The notes under the pieces were generated by a model that saw only the letters and a program-made list of their open reading frames with translations, was not told the DNA's origin and did no database searches. From positions 1 through 14,440 of the forward strand of contig CAZYXP010000080.1 in the NCBI GenBank assembly GCA_964651325.1: 14,440 bases of DNA. The letters run 5' to 3'. Position 1 is the stretch's first letter, and each line of letters starts with the position of its first letter. This DNA comes from JADFOB01 sp964651325. GTDB taxonomy: Bacteria > Planctomycetota > Phycisphaerae > UBA1845. A program made the position numbers and the translations under genes. Below are positions 14,052 through 14,440 of this stretch, piece by piece.

Positions 14052-14440
14052 GATGTGGGTTGTTGCGGTTCGGGAGTATCTGGCGGCCGTCAAGACCAAA
14101 GCGTTTATCATTACGCTGCTGGCCATGCCGGTGATGATGGGGGGGAGCATCGTCGTTCAGGTGCTGCTCAAGGACAAGGTGGATATCACGGATAAGCGGG
14201 TGGCCGTCGTGGATTACTCCGGTGTGGTCTGCGACACCGTGGCCGCGGAGGCAGAGAAGCGAAACAGCGAATCCATCTACAAGGAAGATAGCGGCATGCG
14301 CAAGCAGGTGAAGCCGCGATTCTTGGTCGAGCGGGAGGAGCCGGCTAACGGCGACTTGGACCAGGTTATTTTGGGATTATCCAATCGGGTGCGCGAGGGC
14401 GAGCTGTTCGCGTTTGTCGTGATCGGGCCTGATGTCGTGG
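14044..14440 (+). CDS. ABC-2-type permease, NatB-like (partial, runs off the window)
   Basis: GTG 14044 opens a frame that stays open to the window end (132 codons). It overlaps the ATPase stop by 8 bp. The N-terminus MRKMWVVAVREYLAAVKTKA leads into a membrane segment (about 21-42, FIITLLAMPVMMGGSIVVQVLL), then a soluble part with RVAVVDYSG (52-60) and LFAFVVIGPDVV at the end. This is the start of NatB-type permeases: one N-terminal helix, a large extracytoplasmic loop, then the remaining helices, which lie beyond the window. With the preceding ATPase it should form an exporter in the inner membrane. The substrate cannot be told. Confidence 0.85.
   Translation, partial: MRKMWVVAVREYLAAVKTKAFIITLLAMPVMMGGSIVVQVLLKDKVDITDKRVAVVDYSGVVCDTVAAEAEKRNSESIYKEDSGMRKQVKPRFLVEREEPANGDLDQVILGLSNRVREGELFAFVVIGPDVV

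Overview
The window is GC-rich (roughly 60%) and densely coded. I see no rRNA, tRNA, CRISPR array or insertion sequence. The gene types suggest an environmental bacterium and a planctomycete is my best guess: a glycosyltransferase fused to an alpha/alpha-barrel-like domain, a VKOR-thioredoxin fusion, small twin-arginine leader proteins and a lenient lipobox. This is an inference from gene style; no phylogenetic marker is present.

Left part (43-2382, minus strand): one large two-domain glycosyltransferase. A 338-bp divergent intergenic region with two abutting palindromes separates it from a plus-strand gene train.

Centre (2721-6782, plus strand), the most interesting part: (i) an 86-residue precursor with a twin-arginine-type leader and a short C-terminal domain whose six cysteines follow the inhibitor-cystine-knot spacing C-x6-C-x8-CC-x4-C-x6-C; (ii) a membrane VKOR-thioredoxin fusion of the disulfide-forming type; (iii) a PqqD-like protein, as used for precursor recognition in RiPP pathways; (iv) an HPr-kinase-like P-loop protein; (v) an NTP_transf_5 family nucleotidyltransferase. 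Genes ii-iv overlap by 4 bp (TTGA, GTGA) and the other gaps are 32 and 27 nt, so they look like one operon. The last three resemble the tailoring set of kinase-containing lasso-peptide clusters, but no lasso cyclase or protease gene is present. My hypothesis is a secreted, disulfide-knotted and perhaps phosphorylated or nucleotidylated mini-protein.

Right of this (7143-9717, plus strand) lie a GT2 and a GT4 glycosyltransferase, after a 360-bp gap. They may belong to the same pathway or to a polysaccharide locus. The GT4 gene overlaps by 23 bp, tail to tail, with a minus-strand operon (12026 to 9695) encoding a putative lipoprotein, a metallo-beta-lactamase-fold hydrolase and a DPM1-like GT2.

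Far right (12564-14440, plus strand): a small winged-helix-like protein with a clear rho-independent terminator, then a NatA/NatB-type ABC exporter pair. The permease gene runs off the window end.
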